The position numbers were made by a program, and so were the translations under genes. From Vibrio ulleungensis (GTDB lineage: Bacteria > Pseudomonadota > Gammaproteobacteria > Enterobacterales > Vibrionaceae): a stretch of DNA of 64,000 bases. The DNA is taken from positions 248,001 through 312,000 of the forward strand of contig NZ_JAFEUM010000004.1 in NCBI RefSeq assembly GCF_016900875.1. Reading direction: 5' to 3'. Numbering within the stretch: the first letter of the stretch is position 1; every line of letters starts with the position of its first letter. The notes beneath the pieces are model-generated. The model saw nothing but the letters and a program-made list of their open reading frames with translations. It had not been told where the DNA came from and made no database searches. Positions 52,116-61,188 of the stretch are shown in pieces.

Positions 52116-52341
52116 GAGACTCACTGCTGTTCGATAGTTTGGCATCTTGTGGGTCGATGCCGTAGAAGGCTTTACAGGCTTCGATGATGGACTGGCGAGG
52201 ATCGCCAAAAGACTCTAATTCATCGAGTAACCATTCAGGTAGACGGACTGGACGGGTTTTTATCCCTGGTTTACGTCCACAACCAGGGCGTGGACCGCCA
52301 CGAGCACAACAACGAGCCCTGTTGTCTTTTTTATCGTCCAT
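52102..52341 (-). CDS. Small Cys/Arg-rich protein coupled to the ABC exporter
   Basis: A 79-residue protein starting MDDKKDNRARCCARGGPRPG. The N-terminus is rich in Cys, Arg, Gly and Pro, with a GRKPG word like an AT-hook, and is followed by a predicted helical part (PVRLPEWLLDELESFGDPRQ). I do not recognise a named family. The overlap with the exporter gene suggests a regulatory or accessory role, possibly DNA binding. An upstream ATG at 52398 is possible but less likely. Confidence 0.6.
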   Translation of the reverse strand: MDDKKDNRARCCARGGPRPGCGRKPGIKTRPVRLPEWLLDELESFGDPRQSIIEACKAFYGIDPQDAKLSNSSESHDQN

Positions 52342-52540
52342 GATGTACCCAATTTGGAGAGATTTGAATAGTGTACACTTTTCAAAGCGACTTGGCACTT
52401 ATAACTGTATTAAGACTCACTTGCTGTCGGTTAAGCCGCTATTCTTGCTATTGTATTGAAATAACTATATTTGATGTGTTACCTAACCCGCACTACCGTT
52501 ATGATGGTTCAATTAATCAGCGCAAAAACTAGAGATACAC

Positions 52541-53449
52541 ATGCAAACGAATTTCCATGACACCATGAGTACAAAAATATGGTTGATGCTGATCGGTCTG
52601 TCGATTCTATGGGGTGGTTCGTTCTTTTTTGTTGGTGTTGCAGTCAATGATCTTCCACCGCTTGTGATTGTCACCTTGCGAGTCGGTATTGCCGCTATGA
52701 CATTATGGGTAGTTGCCTATGCTATGGGGCTCCGTGCTCCAAGCTCATTTAGGGTTTGGGGTGCTTTTTTTGCCATGGGACTGCTTAACAATGTCATGCC
52801 ATTTCTGTTGATAGTATGGGGCCAAACCCAAATTGCCTCTGGACTTGCGTCCATTCTTAACGCCTCTACGCCCATTTTCACTGTTGTTGTAGCCAGCTTC
52901 CTATTATCAGACGAGCGACCCACCCCAATGAAGCTAGTAGGCGCACTGATAGGGTTTGTTGGGGTCACGCTTATGATTGGTCTCCCTGCGCTTCTGGGAG
53001 GTGGGAGTTTGCTGGCTCAATTAGCCATCATTGGCGCCGCTATCTCTTACGCCTTTGCTGGAGTGTATGGACGACGTTTTAAAGCCATGGGAATTAAGCC
53101 CATTGTGTTAGCTGCTGGACAGGTGACTGCGTCGACATTAGTACTGCTGCCGATTGCGCTCACCATTGATGGCACAAACTCTTTGTATACGGCGAGTGTC
53201 GAATCCTGGGCGGCGATTATCGGTCTGGCCGTGGTTTCAACCGCGTTAGCCTATGTGCTCTATTTCAAAATACTAGAGTTGGCGGGTGCCACTAACGTTC
53301 TGTTAGTCACCTTGTTGGTGCCAGTTTCCGCAATCTTATTGGGATGGCTATTTTTGGATGAATCGCTCGAAAGTGTACACTTCTTAGGCATGCTCATAAT
53401 TGCACTTGGCCTCTCAGTAATCGATGGGCGTCTATGGAAAAGAGGCTAA
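52541..53449 (+). CDS. EamA/DMT-superfamily transporter
   Basis: A 302-residue protein with ten predicted membrane helices arranged as two EamA repeats (LSILWGGSFFFVGVAVNDLP at the start, SYAFAGVYGRRFKAMGIKP at the second repeat). DMT transporters move small metabolites or drugs; the substrate is unknown. The second in-frame ATG at 52565 (MSTKIWLM) is a plausible alternative start. It is divergent from the small Cys/Arg-rich gene. Confidence 0.88.
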   Translation: MQTNFHDTMSTKIWLMLIGLSILWGGSFFFVGVAVNDLPPLVIVTLRVGIAAMTLWVVAYAMGLRAPSSFRVWGAFFAMGLLNNVMPFLLIVWGQTQIASGLASILNASTPIFTVVVASFLLSDERPTPMKLVGALIGFVGVTLMIGLPALLGGGSLLAQLAIIGAAISYAFAGVYGRRFKAMGIKPIVLAAGQVTASTLVLLPIALTIDGTNSLYTASVESWAAIIGLAVVSTALAYVLYFKILELAGATNVLLVTLLVPVSAILLGWLFLDESLESVHFLGMLIIALGLSVIDGRLWKRG

Positions 53450-53491
53450 TTGACTAGGCTAAGTTTTGCCGCTTAGTGTAAACCGACGTCG

Positions 53492-53836
53492 TTATTGAGC
53501 TTGCTCTCTATAACGTGAAAGCTCCGTCAGCAGCCACTCACTACTGTTGATCGTCGGCTGACCTTCACAATGCACTTTATAATGCTTACGACTCATCAAG
53601 CTTTTGGTGGCCGAGTACTCAATGAAGTCTTCCGCTGTTTTGATGTCGTCGGCATAGTAATCGGCTTTTTTCATGATGTGCTCAGTTGCTTCAACGCCAT
53701 TATGCATATCGCCATTTCGTTCGTATTGGCATTGGGTATTATTAACAAACTCAAGCAGATGATCGATTTCATCCTGTGTATCAGCTAATACACTTACCGA
53801 TACCAATAAGCTAAAAAGCGCAATAAGTCTTTTCAT
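53492..53836 (-). CDS. DUF5329 exported protein
   Basis: A 114-residue protein with a signal peptide (MKRLIALFSLLVSVSVLA) and a helical mature part resembling DUF5329: EIDHLLEFVNNTQCQYERNG, KKADYYADDIKTAEDFIEY and a final SSEWLLTELSRYREQ. Two cysteines could form a disulfide in the periplasm. The start at 53836 (MKRLIAL) is preferred over 53902 because it gives a normal signal peptide. Function is unknown. Confidence 0.78.
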   Translation of the reverse strand: MKRLIALFSLLVSVSVLADTQDEIDHLLEFVNNTQCQYERNGDMHNGVEATEHIMKKADYYADDIKTAEDFIEYSATKSLMSRKHYKVHCEGQPTINSSEWLLTELSRYREQAQ

Positions 53837-53965
53837 ACTCGATTCACTCCAAAAGTCGTACCTGTTAAACAAAAAAGTGCACCATGCCGCAATGCTAGCC
53901 AATATACCTTACTTTCTGCCCAAACAACCTTGAGACCTTACCAATTACGACAATAGTGCAATCGA

Positions 53966-55366
53966 CTACGCCAAGCGTTGTTTTGCTGTGGCATCGGATT
54001 TCTTAGCGTTTTCGTCGTCGATCGCTCGCTGAGGTTGATGTCGGATGAAAAAGCCAAGTGCGAGTGCAAAAGTGAGCACTTCACCTATGGGTAGTGCGAG
54101 TACAAAACGCGTGTCGTCAAACATCACATACAGCAGAACGAGAAGTGATGCTGGGAAAATCAAGCTACGGCATAACGATACCACCCCCGACTGGAATGGC
54201 AGGTGAATAGCGGTTAGATAACCTGATATGGTCATATTAGCCCCGGCAAAAATGAAGATTGGCCAAACGTAATAGACAAATTCGATAGCGATGGCCACGG
54301 TTTTATCGGCCCCTTCGGCATCCACAAACAGATAAATTAATGACTCGTTAAACAGCAGTAATATTGCGATAAAAAACATACTGAGTAAACTTGTCATCGA
54401 AAATGTGATGGCTAAAAATTGCTTTAAACGCTGCGTGTTTTGCGCACCAAAATTTTGGCTAAGCATCACCTGCGCGGTATCTGAAATAGAGAAGTAGATC
54501 ATGAACCCAATCATCAGCAAATAATTGAGCACAGTGATGGCCGCAACGCCATCCACTCCGGCGCGGTGAATCAACATCAGGTTAAAAATAAACGCAATGA
54601 TCCCGCCTGAGATTTCATTGATGAATTCCGATAGACCGTTGTAGGCAGCTTTAAACACTTCAGACCAATTCTTCTGCCGTAACGAAAAGCGCAACTTACG
54701 TTTGCGGCTCAAAAAGTAGGTCAGCAATGTGAGTAGTGGCAGTAACTGTGATAAACCCGTTGCCCATGCAGCACCGCTTAATCCCCAGCCAAATACGCCG
54801 ATAAATAGATAGTCGAGTACCATATTGACTACTGACCCCATCACTAACGCCGTTGCCGCTAGTGAGGGAAAACCGTCAAGTCGAACAAAAAAGTACAATA
54901 CGATAGTGACCAACTGAGCGAGTAAAAATGGCATGATCACTCGATAGTAATCGCTCATTAGTGGTATGAGTTCGTCAGTAGCGCCAAGCAAACCAAATAA
55001 GGATGATTCAAACACTAAACCCAGTACAATAATGACGATGGCGTAACCAATTACTGCGATCAATGTTTTACTGAATATGCCAGATGCCGCTGCCGTGTTT
55101 TTCTCTCCGAGGTATTTGCCACCACGTACTGAGCCACCAATCGACAGCATTAATCCAACGCCAAAGAGCACCGACAATATAGGAATGATCAGGTTTACCG
55201 CAGCCAACGCGGTAACACCGACATAGTTACCAATAAAGATACCATCTACGATAGAGGCTGAACTCATCGCGAGCATCCCTATGATTGACGGCAAAAGGTA
55301 TTTCAAGAATGTGCTGAGGATAGGTCCGTCTAACGCTTTATTGTCTTGGTCTTGTGTAGCTTCCAT
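53966..55366 (-). CDS. MATE-family efflux transporter
   Basis: A 466-residue protein with about twelve membrane helices and MATE-type words (SSASIVDGIFIGNYVGVTAL, then MLSQNFGAQNTQRLKQFLAI). It would export cationic drugs or metabolites using Na+ or H+. The start MEATQDQDN has a hydrophilic tail before the first helix. It lies between two small genes on the same strand without tight coupling. Confidence 0.88.
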   Translation of the reverse strand: MEATQDQDNKALDGPILSTFLKYLLPSIIGMLAMSSASIVDGIFIGNYVGVTALAAVNLIIPILSVLFGVGLMLSIGGSVRGGKYLGEKNTAAASGIFSKTLIAVIGYAIVIIVLGLVFESSLFGLLGATDELIPLMSDYYRVIMPFLLAQLVTIVLYFFVRLDGFPSLAATALVMGSVVNMVLDYLFIGVFGWGLSGAAWATGLSQLLPLLTLLTYFLSRKRKLRFSLRQKNWSEVFKAAYNGLSEFINEISGGIIAFIFNLMLIHRAGVDGVAAITVLNYLLMIGFMIYFSISDTAQVMLSQNFGAQNTQRLKQFLAITFSMTSLLSMFFIAILLLFNESLIYLFVDAEGADKTVAIAIEFVYYVWPIFIFAGANMTISGYLTAIHLPFQSGVVSLCRSLIFPASLLVLLYVMFDDTRFVLALPIGEVLTFALALGFFIRHQPQRAIDDENAKKSDATAKQRLA

Positions 55367-55501
55367 GTACGACTCTGGCTTAAAAAAATGCCCAGCGACC
55401 TTAACAAGAAACGGGTTGGAACACTACTCAACTTTTAAACTCTAAAGAGAATCTACGCGCCACTTAAATCCACTTTTGAAGTAAATAGTTGCGGTCGTTG
55501 A

Positions 55502-55732
55502 TTATGATTCAACACTACAAATGCGTTGAGCAATAAGATTAATGCGCTTTGCAAACAAAAAGATAAAGGTAAAAGCTATTGGCCATGCGACGACAAATGC
55601 CGCTCCCCATCGCGCTGGAAAATTGGCGTCGATTCCAGTGTTAACGGCTGTGACGACCGCGGTCATAAGCGTCACCATCAGCACAGACATTAAAAATGGA
55701 CCTACAACGGGAAGTAATCTTTTGGGTAACAT
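55502..55732 (-). CDS. DUF2798 small membrane protein
   Basis: A 76-residue protein with two hydrophobic helices and the DUF2798 pattern (LLPVVGPFLMSVLMVTLMTA, then NFPARWGAAFVVAWPIAF). Function is unknown for the family. It lies upstream of the MATE gene on the same strand, 135 bp away. Confidence 0.78.
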   Translation of the reverse strand: MLPKRLLPVVGPFLMSVLMVTLMTAVVTAVNTGIDANFPARWGAAFVVAWPIAFTFIFLFAKRINLIAQRICSVES

Positions 55733-55963
55733 GCTGATTCCTACTTTAGCTATTTTGAACTTAATTTAGCACTTACTAATATACAGTGCAAGCCGTTAAT
55801 TATCATGGATTAACCTAACCGAAATCTATAGTCCAACCCCTCTCACCAGGTTCCTCACATTAATTGTCATGATTTTTTTGCGTATTTGTGAAAGATTCTG
55901 CAAGCCGTCTAGGTCTGATTAAAGTATACGACGATAAAACAACTACTTAATCACTGGAAAATT

Positions 55964-57100
55964 ATGTCTGATCACGGATTGAATAAAGACGCACTTCCCC
56001 AAACTAGCTATACCACGCCAGGGATGCCGACGCTTAAAGCAAGCACAAAGAAAGTCAGTTTTTTCGAGTTTTGGCCTACTTGGTTAGTGTACATTCCCGT
56101 TGGAATTCAATGGCTACTGCTGTCCCTTCGATACCGCTCGTTAACACTACCTTTGCTGGCTAACCCTAGATTGCCACTGTCTGGGATGGTTGGCGTCGGA
56201 AAAAGCCAGCTGCTGAGCCAAGCTCAAGGCAAATGCAAACAAGCTATTTTGCCTTGGTTTACTCATACTAAAACCACCGCAACTATAGACGAACAAGTCA
56301 CTCAAATTGAAGCAAGCTTTGCTCAGATTAACACCCACTATCCCGTCGTCGCTAAACCCGATATTGGCTGTCGTGGTATTGGCGTTAAGTTAGTCCACAA
56401 TAGCGAGCAGCTAAATGGGGTTTTGCAACACTACCCACGCGACGCCAATGTAATGATCCAGTCGTTAAGTCAATACGAACCAGAAGCGGGCGTGTTTTAT
56501 GTCAGAGATCCTCAAGCGCCGAAGGGCCGAATCATTTCTCTCGCGTTAAAATATACCCCCTTTGTTGTCGGTGACGGCCGCTCTACCCTAGGTGAGCTGA
56601 TCCAAGCTGATGCACGAGCAAGCCAACTTACCCATTTATACAGCACACGGCACCAAGCAAACTGGGATCGCGTGATTGAACAAGACAAACCCTTCAAATT
56701 GGTATTTTCGGCATCCCATTCAAAGGGCGCTATTTTTACCAACGCCAATCACCTTATCACTGACGAGCTGCAATCTTCTCTTAATGAAATCATGAGCGAT
56801 TTGCCCGAGTTCCATTACGGCCGTTTGGACGTAAAATTCAAAGATATTGAGCATCTGCAGCAAGGAAAAACTATAGAAATTATAGAGATAAACAGTGCCA
56901 GCAGCGAATCACTGCATATATGGGATAGCAGCACTCCATTTTTAGAAGCGATGCGTGCATTACTGTTTCAATATCGCCTTCTATTTGCGTTCGGTAATAC
57001 CCAAAGAAAGCGTGGCCACAAGCCACCAGGAGTTCGAGCATTGTTAACCCATTGGCAAAAAGAGCGTGCGCTAAGCCGTTTATACCCACTCACGGATTGA
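55964..57100 (+). CDS. ATP-grasp-fold ligase-like protein
   Basis: A 378-residue protein. A hydrophobic segment near residues 40-65 precedes an ATP-grasp domain over about 110-340: VVAKPDIGCRGIGVKLV (ATP-binding Lys and Gly loop), IEIIEINSASSESLHIWD (metal-binding Glu-x-Asn), and VVGDGRSTLGEL in between. It resembles D-Ala-D-Ala-ligase-type carboxylate-amine ligases. It is the first gene of an apparent operon and ends nine bases before olsF, so a role in modifying the same aminolipid is plausible but unproven. Confidence 0.78.
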   Translation: MSDHGLNKDALPQTSYTTPGMPTLKASTKKVSFFEFWPTWLVYIPVGIQWLLLSLRYRSLTLPLLANPRLPLSGMVGVGKSQLLSQAQGKCKQAILPWFTHTKTTATIDEQVTQIEASFAQINTHYPVVAKPDIGCRGIGVKLVHNSEQLNGVLQHYPRDANVMIQSLSQYEPEAGVFYVRDPQAPKGRIISLALKYTPFVVGDGRSTLGELIQADARASQLTHLYSTRHQANWDRVIEQDKPFKLVFSASHSKGAIFTNANHLITDELQSSLNEIMSDLPEFHYGRLDVKFKDIEHLQQGKTIEIIEINSASSESLHIWDSSTPFLEAMRALLFQYRLLFAFGNTQRKRGHKPPGVRALLTHWQKERALSRLYPLTD

Positions 57101-57109
57101 GGAAATGTT

Positions 57110-58909
57110 ATGAGTCACTCACAAGCCCTACAGCAATCGCACAGTCCTTTTCAGCTCAACCTAAGCTCGCGTTTTATCGCTAAAGGCATTGAAAAACTGC
57201 TTGGATTGGAAGCGTTAGAATATCATTATCAAAACCGCCCAACACCGCTTAGCGACAAAGCAGAGAATACCCAGCAGTTTCTTCGCTATACCATGGATAC
57301 CTTAGGGTTTAGTCTCCAGCTAGACAATCCAGAGCAGCTAGCGAGCATCCCTAAAGAAGGCGCTTGCATCATGGTAAGTAACCACCCACTTGGCGGTCTT
57401 GAAGGGGTGGCGATGAGTGAGCAACTGCTTAAAGTAAGGCCAGACCTAAAAGTACTCACTAACCAAATGCTGAAATCTATACCTGAACTTTCAGATCTGT
57501 TTATTGGAGTAGACGTCTTAGCAAGTGATGCCAGAAAAGCCAACAGCAAAGGCATGCGCGAGCTATGTCGCCACTTAAGTAAAGGTGGCGCTGTGTTGAT
57601 TTACCCATCGGGAATGGTTTCCGCCCCAAGCTGGAGCAACAGGCAAATCACCGACAGAGCTTGGTCTGATATCGTTGGACGTTTGGCGCGTCGTTACAAA
57701 TGCCCTTGTGTTCCCTTTTATGTGGATGGACGCAACAGTAACTTTTTTTATGCAGCGGGTCTTATTCACCCACGCTTACGCACTGCATTATTGGCTAAAC
57801 AGCTGATCAACAAACAAGGCAAAACATTTCATTACCGATGCGGCAATGTGATCACCGCTCAAGAGCTCGATGGCCTAAGCGATCACCAAGCCATTACCCA
57901 CTATTTACGTATGACCAGTGAGTTTTTGGCACCGCAACACAGCAAAAAGCACCATTACCAAAAGCACGCAGAGCTTCAACCCATTGCATCACTGCCAAGT
58001 CACACCCAGCAACTTGAAAAGCATTTAGAAGGCTTATCGGGCTATCGTCTTGTGCAGTTTAAAGAATTTAGCTGCTACTGTACGCCTTACAATGAGCTTG
58101 GACCGATAATGACCGAAATCGCTCAAGCGCGAGAGGTTACATTTCGCGCAGCTGGAGAAGGTACGGGCAATAGTGAAGACAGCGATCAATTTGATCCCCA
58201 CTATCTGCACCTTTTCGTCTGGGATCATCAGGCAGGTAAAATTGTCGGAGGCTATCGCATTGGGCGCTGCGACGAAATCATTGCTGAGCATGGAATCTCG
58301 GCACTCTATAGTCGTTCGCTATACCACTATGAAGAGAGCTACTTGAAAAAGTTGGGTAACGCGTTAGAAATTGGGCGCTCATTTGTTGTCCCAAGTTATC
58401 AGCGCCATCCACGTGCCTTGGATCTGCTTTGGAAAGGGATTGGTGCCTATGTCGCGCAAAACCCTACATATCACACACTATTTGGTAGCGTGAGTATATC
58501 GCAAGAACATAGCACATTAGCCCGCGCCTTTATCTCCGATTCGATGATGTCCGCCTATCGCGCTGAGCAAGAATTTCTCGCCGATATTCGCCCTGTGAGC
58601 CCCCTAAAAGTGAAAGGGAAAGTATGGAGCGCGGAAATTCTGTCGTCGCTGGGCAACATAGCGGTGATCAATAAACTTGTAGGACATTGCGATGCAGGAA
58701 AATCAGTGCCGATATTACTACGACACTATTTGAGCCTTAACGGTCGCTTTGTCTGCTTTAGTGTAAACAAAAATTTTAACGATGCTCTAGACGGACTTAT
58801 TTTAGTGGACTTACGTAAGACCCCTAGTAAGTACCTTAAACGCTACCTAGGAGAGAAAGGTAGTCAGGAATTTCTTAACCAATGGACTGAACATGAAGAC
58901 GCTGCGTAA
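57110..58909 (+). CDS. olsF: OlsF-type bifunctional ornithine lipid synthase
   Basis: A 599-residue two-domain acyltransferase. Residues about 75-270 match a PlsC-like lysophospholipid acyltransferase (MVSNHPLGGLEGVAMSEQL with the NH motif, then VLIYPSGMVSAPS). Residues about 310-560 match the OlsB/hemolysin-type N-acyltransferase (GNALEIGRSFVVPSYQRHP). Fused OlsA- and OlsB-like domains define OlsF, which makes ornithine lipids; the V. cholerae homologue is VC0489. Ornithine lipids often replace phospholipids under phosphate stress. It lies between the ATP-grasp gene and a DinB-like gene that overlaps its 3' end. Confidence 0.87.
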   Translation: MSHSQALQQSHSPFQLNLSSRFIAKGIEKLLGLEALEYHYQNRPTPLSDKAENTQQFLRYTMDTLGFSLQLDNPEQLASIPKEGACIMVSNHPLGGLEGVAMSEQLLKVRPDLKVLTNQMLKSIPELSDLFIGVDVLASDARKANSKGMRELCRHLSKGGAVLIYPSGMVSAPSWSNRQITDRAWSDIVGRLARRYKCPCVPFYVDGRNSNFFYAAGLIHPRLRTALLAKQLINKQGKTFHYRCGNVITAQELDGLSDHQAITHYLRMTSEFLAPQHSKKHHYQKHAELQPIASLPSHTQQLEKHLEGLSGYRLVQFKEFSCYCTPYNELGPIMTEIAQAREVTFRAAGEGTGNSEDSDQFDPHYLHLFVWDHQAGKIVGGYRIGRCDEIIAEHGISALYSRSLYHYEESYLKKLGNALEIGRSFVVPSYQRHPRALDLLWKGIGAYVAQNPTYHTLFGSVSISQEHSTLARAFISDSMMSAYRAEQEFLADIRPVSPLKVKGKVWSAEILSSLGNIAVINKLVGHCDAGKSVPILLRHYLSLNGRFVCFSVNKNFNDALDGLILVDLRKTPSKYLKRYLGEKGSQEFLNQWTEHEDAA

Positions 58910-59411
58910 TTCGACGAACGATGCATTAAAACAAGTGAAACAGCTGATCCTCGCGTTTGAGGGGTCAGAGCAAAGCAATCTCTATAATGTCCCACCTGAC
59001 AATGTTATGTCGGGCGTGGGCAAGCATGTGAGACATATTTTGGACCACTTTTTGGCGTTTCAACAAGGTCTTATCAGCGGATGCGTAGACTACAATGTTA
59101 GACACCGAGACGGACGTCTAGAAGACGATCCACAACTCGCACTTGCCTTGCTTGACGATATTTCTGATTGGCTTGAACACGCCAGCATCACGGACCGTGC
59201 CATTGACGTTGAAAGTGAGATTTCGGTAAGCGACAGCATTAATCAACATTTTCGCTCTAGCATCAGCCGAGAACTGTGTTATTTAATTAATCACACTATC
59301 CACCACGTTGCCTACGCCAAACTACTGACGGCTCAGCACGGTGTGACCATCGATGATGGATTGGGCATAGCGCCAAGTACCGCGACATACCTTAGGGGGC
59401 AACAAGCATAG
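58893..59411 (+). CDS. DinB-like four-helix-bundle protein
   Basis: A 172-residue DinB/YfiT-like protein. Metal-ligand histidines are visible in VRHILDHFLAF and in HTIHHVAYAKLL near the C-terminus. Such proteins often bind a metal and use thiols such as mycothiol or bacillithiol, but many are unassigned. It overlaps olsF by 17 bases and abuts the NRDE gene, so it is part of the same operon. Confidence 0.8.
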   Translation: MKTLRNSTNDALKQVKQLILAFEGSEQSNLYNVPPDNVMSGVGKHVRHILDHFLAFQQGLISGCVDYNVRHRDGRLEDDPQLALALLDDISDWLEHASITDRAIDVESEISVSDSINQHFRSSISRELCYLINHTIHHVAYAKLLTAQHGVTIDDGLGIAPSTATYLRGQQA

Positions 59412-60172
59412 TGTGTACCGTTAGCTTTATGCGCACTGGCTCAACTCGGATCATCACAATGAATCGAGATGAGGCACGCTCACGTCACGAAGGCGATTTT
59501 CAACAACTGACCCACAGCCAGCCACACCGCCTTTTTCCAACAGATAGCCTTGCCGGTGGGACATGGTTTGGCGCCAATCAAAAAGGGTTGGTATTGGCGC
59601 TACTAAATCGTTATCAAGCAAGTAACCCGAATGGCCATAAAAGTCGCGGGTTACTTATCCCCCACTTCTTGAACACTTGGTTATCAGCGTCACAAATAGC
59701 AGAACTGGATGCTCGAGCACTGCATGACTATAACCCATTTGATCTTATTGCTAGTGATAACCAGCAGACTTGGCAACTGAGTTGGGATGGCATCGACGTG
59801 AGGCTCAAGCAACACACAGAATCCCATTTCTCTTTTAGTTCCAGTGCGCTCAACACGAACCAAGTGCTCGATTATCGACAATCACTGTTTAAAGATTGGC
59901 AGCAGAAACTGCCTAGATCAATGGCCCCATCCGAACTAGCACAGTCGGTGCTCCGTGACTTTCATCTTCAACAGACTCCAAGCGCTGAAACGCAATCGGT
60001 ACTGATGGATCGTCACGAAGCACACACCAAAAGTATTTGTCAGGCAAGAGTAACCGACACGGCAACACGTTTGCAGTATTTTGACGAGTCGACTGTTACG
60101 CGCTTTCGTAATCAAAAATTATTGAAAGAAAACCCAATATCACACGGTCTGGTATTTGAAGTGACATCATGA
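59411..60172 (+). CDS. NRDE-family (TANGO2-like) protein
   Basis: A 253-residue protein beginning MCTVSFMRTGSTRIITMNRD, with the defining NRDE word (NRDEARSRHE) and GGTWFGANQKGLVLALLNR, matching the TANGO2/NRDE family. Human TANGO2 affects secretion and heme metabolism; bacterial roles are unclear. The GTG start at 59411 immediately follows the DinB-like stop. Confidence 0.87.
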   Translation: MCTVSFMRTGSTRIITMNRDEARSRHEGDFQQLTHSQPHRLFPTDSLAGGTWFGANQKGLVLALLNRYQASNPNGHKSRGLLIPHFLNTWLSASQIAELDARALHDYNPFDLIASDNQQTWQLSWDGIDVRLKQHTESHFSFSSSALNTNQVLDYRQSLFKDWQQKLPRSMAPSELAQSVLRDFHLQQTPSAETQSVLMDRHEAHTKSICQARVTDTATRLQYFDESTVTRFRNQKLLKENPISHGLVFEVTS

Positions 60173-60187
60173 AATAAAGGAAGAACT

Positions 60188-60637
60188 ATGACCCAGTCAA
60201 TACAACGTTTTCTATTGCTACTATGCAGCGTGCTGCTATCTACTGGCGTTTTTGCTAAAGACGCAATCTCAACCTCATGGACCAACGATCTCGCGGTCAG
60301 TGGCTATGACACAGTGGCTTACCACACTCAACAGAAAGCGGTTGAAGGGGGTAAGGCGTATCAAACACAGTGGCAAGGAGCTACATGGCAATTTAGCAGC
60401 GCAGACAATCTCGAACTGTTCCTCAAAGAGCCTGAAAAATACGCCCCACAATACGGCGGCTATTGCGCCTGGGCAGTGTCACAAGGTAAAACCGCCAGCA
60501 GTGACCCGACGCAGTTTGAGATCGTCAATGGCAAGCTGTATTTGAACTACAATAAATCGATTCAAAAGAAATGGTTGGCGGATCGCGATGCGTTGATTGT
60601 TAAAGCCGATCAAAACTGGCCAGCTGTCATCAAGTAA
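60188..60637 (+). CDS. Exported YHS-domain protein
   Basis: A 149-residue protein with a signal peptide ending near VFAKD and a YHS domain (AVSGYDTVAYHTQQKAVEGG, then YGGYCAWAVSQGKTA). YHS domains may bind metal and are common in heavy-metal-related and periplasmic proteins. AAGGAAGAAC precedes the start. Its stop overlaps the start of the next gene. Confidence 0.87.
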   Translation: MTQSIQRFLLLLCSVLLSTGVFAKDAISTSWTNDLAVSGYDTVAYHTQQKAVEGGKAYQTQWQGATWQFSSADNLELFLKEPEKYAPQYGGYCAWAVSQGKTASSDPTQFEIVNGKLYLNYNKSIQKKWLADRDALIVKADQNWPAVIK

Positions 60638-61017
60638 TGCTCCATAACTTAATCAAAACACTGCTTCAACCTGTCCCAAGTGCTAGCCTAGCGGCGCTTG
60701 GGTATGGTGGATGGGCATTCTGGGTTCAAGACTCTCAAGCCTTGACCGAGTCACTAAGTGCGGCGATGGTCCAAGGAAGTTTCGCCTTTTTGTCGACACT
60801 TTTTCTTGGGCAACTGGCAAGTTGGCTGTTTGTGCGTTTTCAATCAAAGCTCGTTGTTTTCATTGGTTGCTCACTATTGCTATGCACGGTTCCTAGTCTT
60901 CTTCATACCTTTAACCAAAGCCAGCAAATTCTCTTCGCTATCCTTCCGGGCCTTATCGTTGGCCACCTTTATTTGTGCAGTCTTTTGTGGTTCAAGCTTG
61001 ATACTCACGCTACCTAA
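60637..61017 (+). CDS. Hypothetical small membrane protein
   Basis: A 126-residue protein with about four hydrophobic segments, including AALGYGGWAFWVQDSQALTE, FAFLSTLFLGQLASWLFV and a C-terminal GLIVGHLYLCSLLWFKL. No family is recognised. Its start overlaps the stop of the YHS gene (TAATG), so it is the last visible gene of the operon. Confidence 0.65.
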   Translation: MLHNLIKTLLQPVPSASLAALGYGGWAFWVQDSQALTESLSAAMVQGSFAFLSTLFLGQLASWLFVRFQSKLVVFIGCSLLLCTVPSLLHTFNQSQQILFAILPGLIVGHLYLCSLLWFKLDTHAT

Positions 61018-61188
61018 TTGACAGCCACATTCAAAGATTAACCTGTCTTTGAGTTAAGAGTCATTTCACTTACATGCTAACGCCAGTGAGAACCAAAACT
61101 CATTTTTACGTACAGTTCCGAAAATGGCTAGTGGCAGGGGAGATATAACGTATTATGGGTACCAAGTACTCAACAACGTTGCATCACA

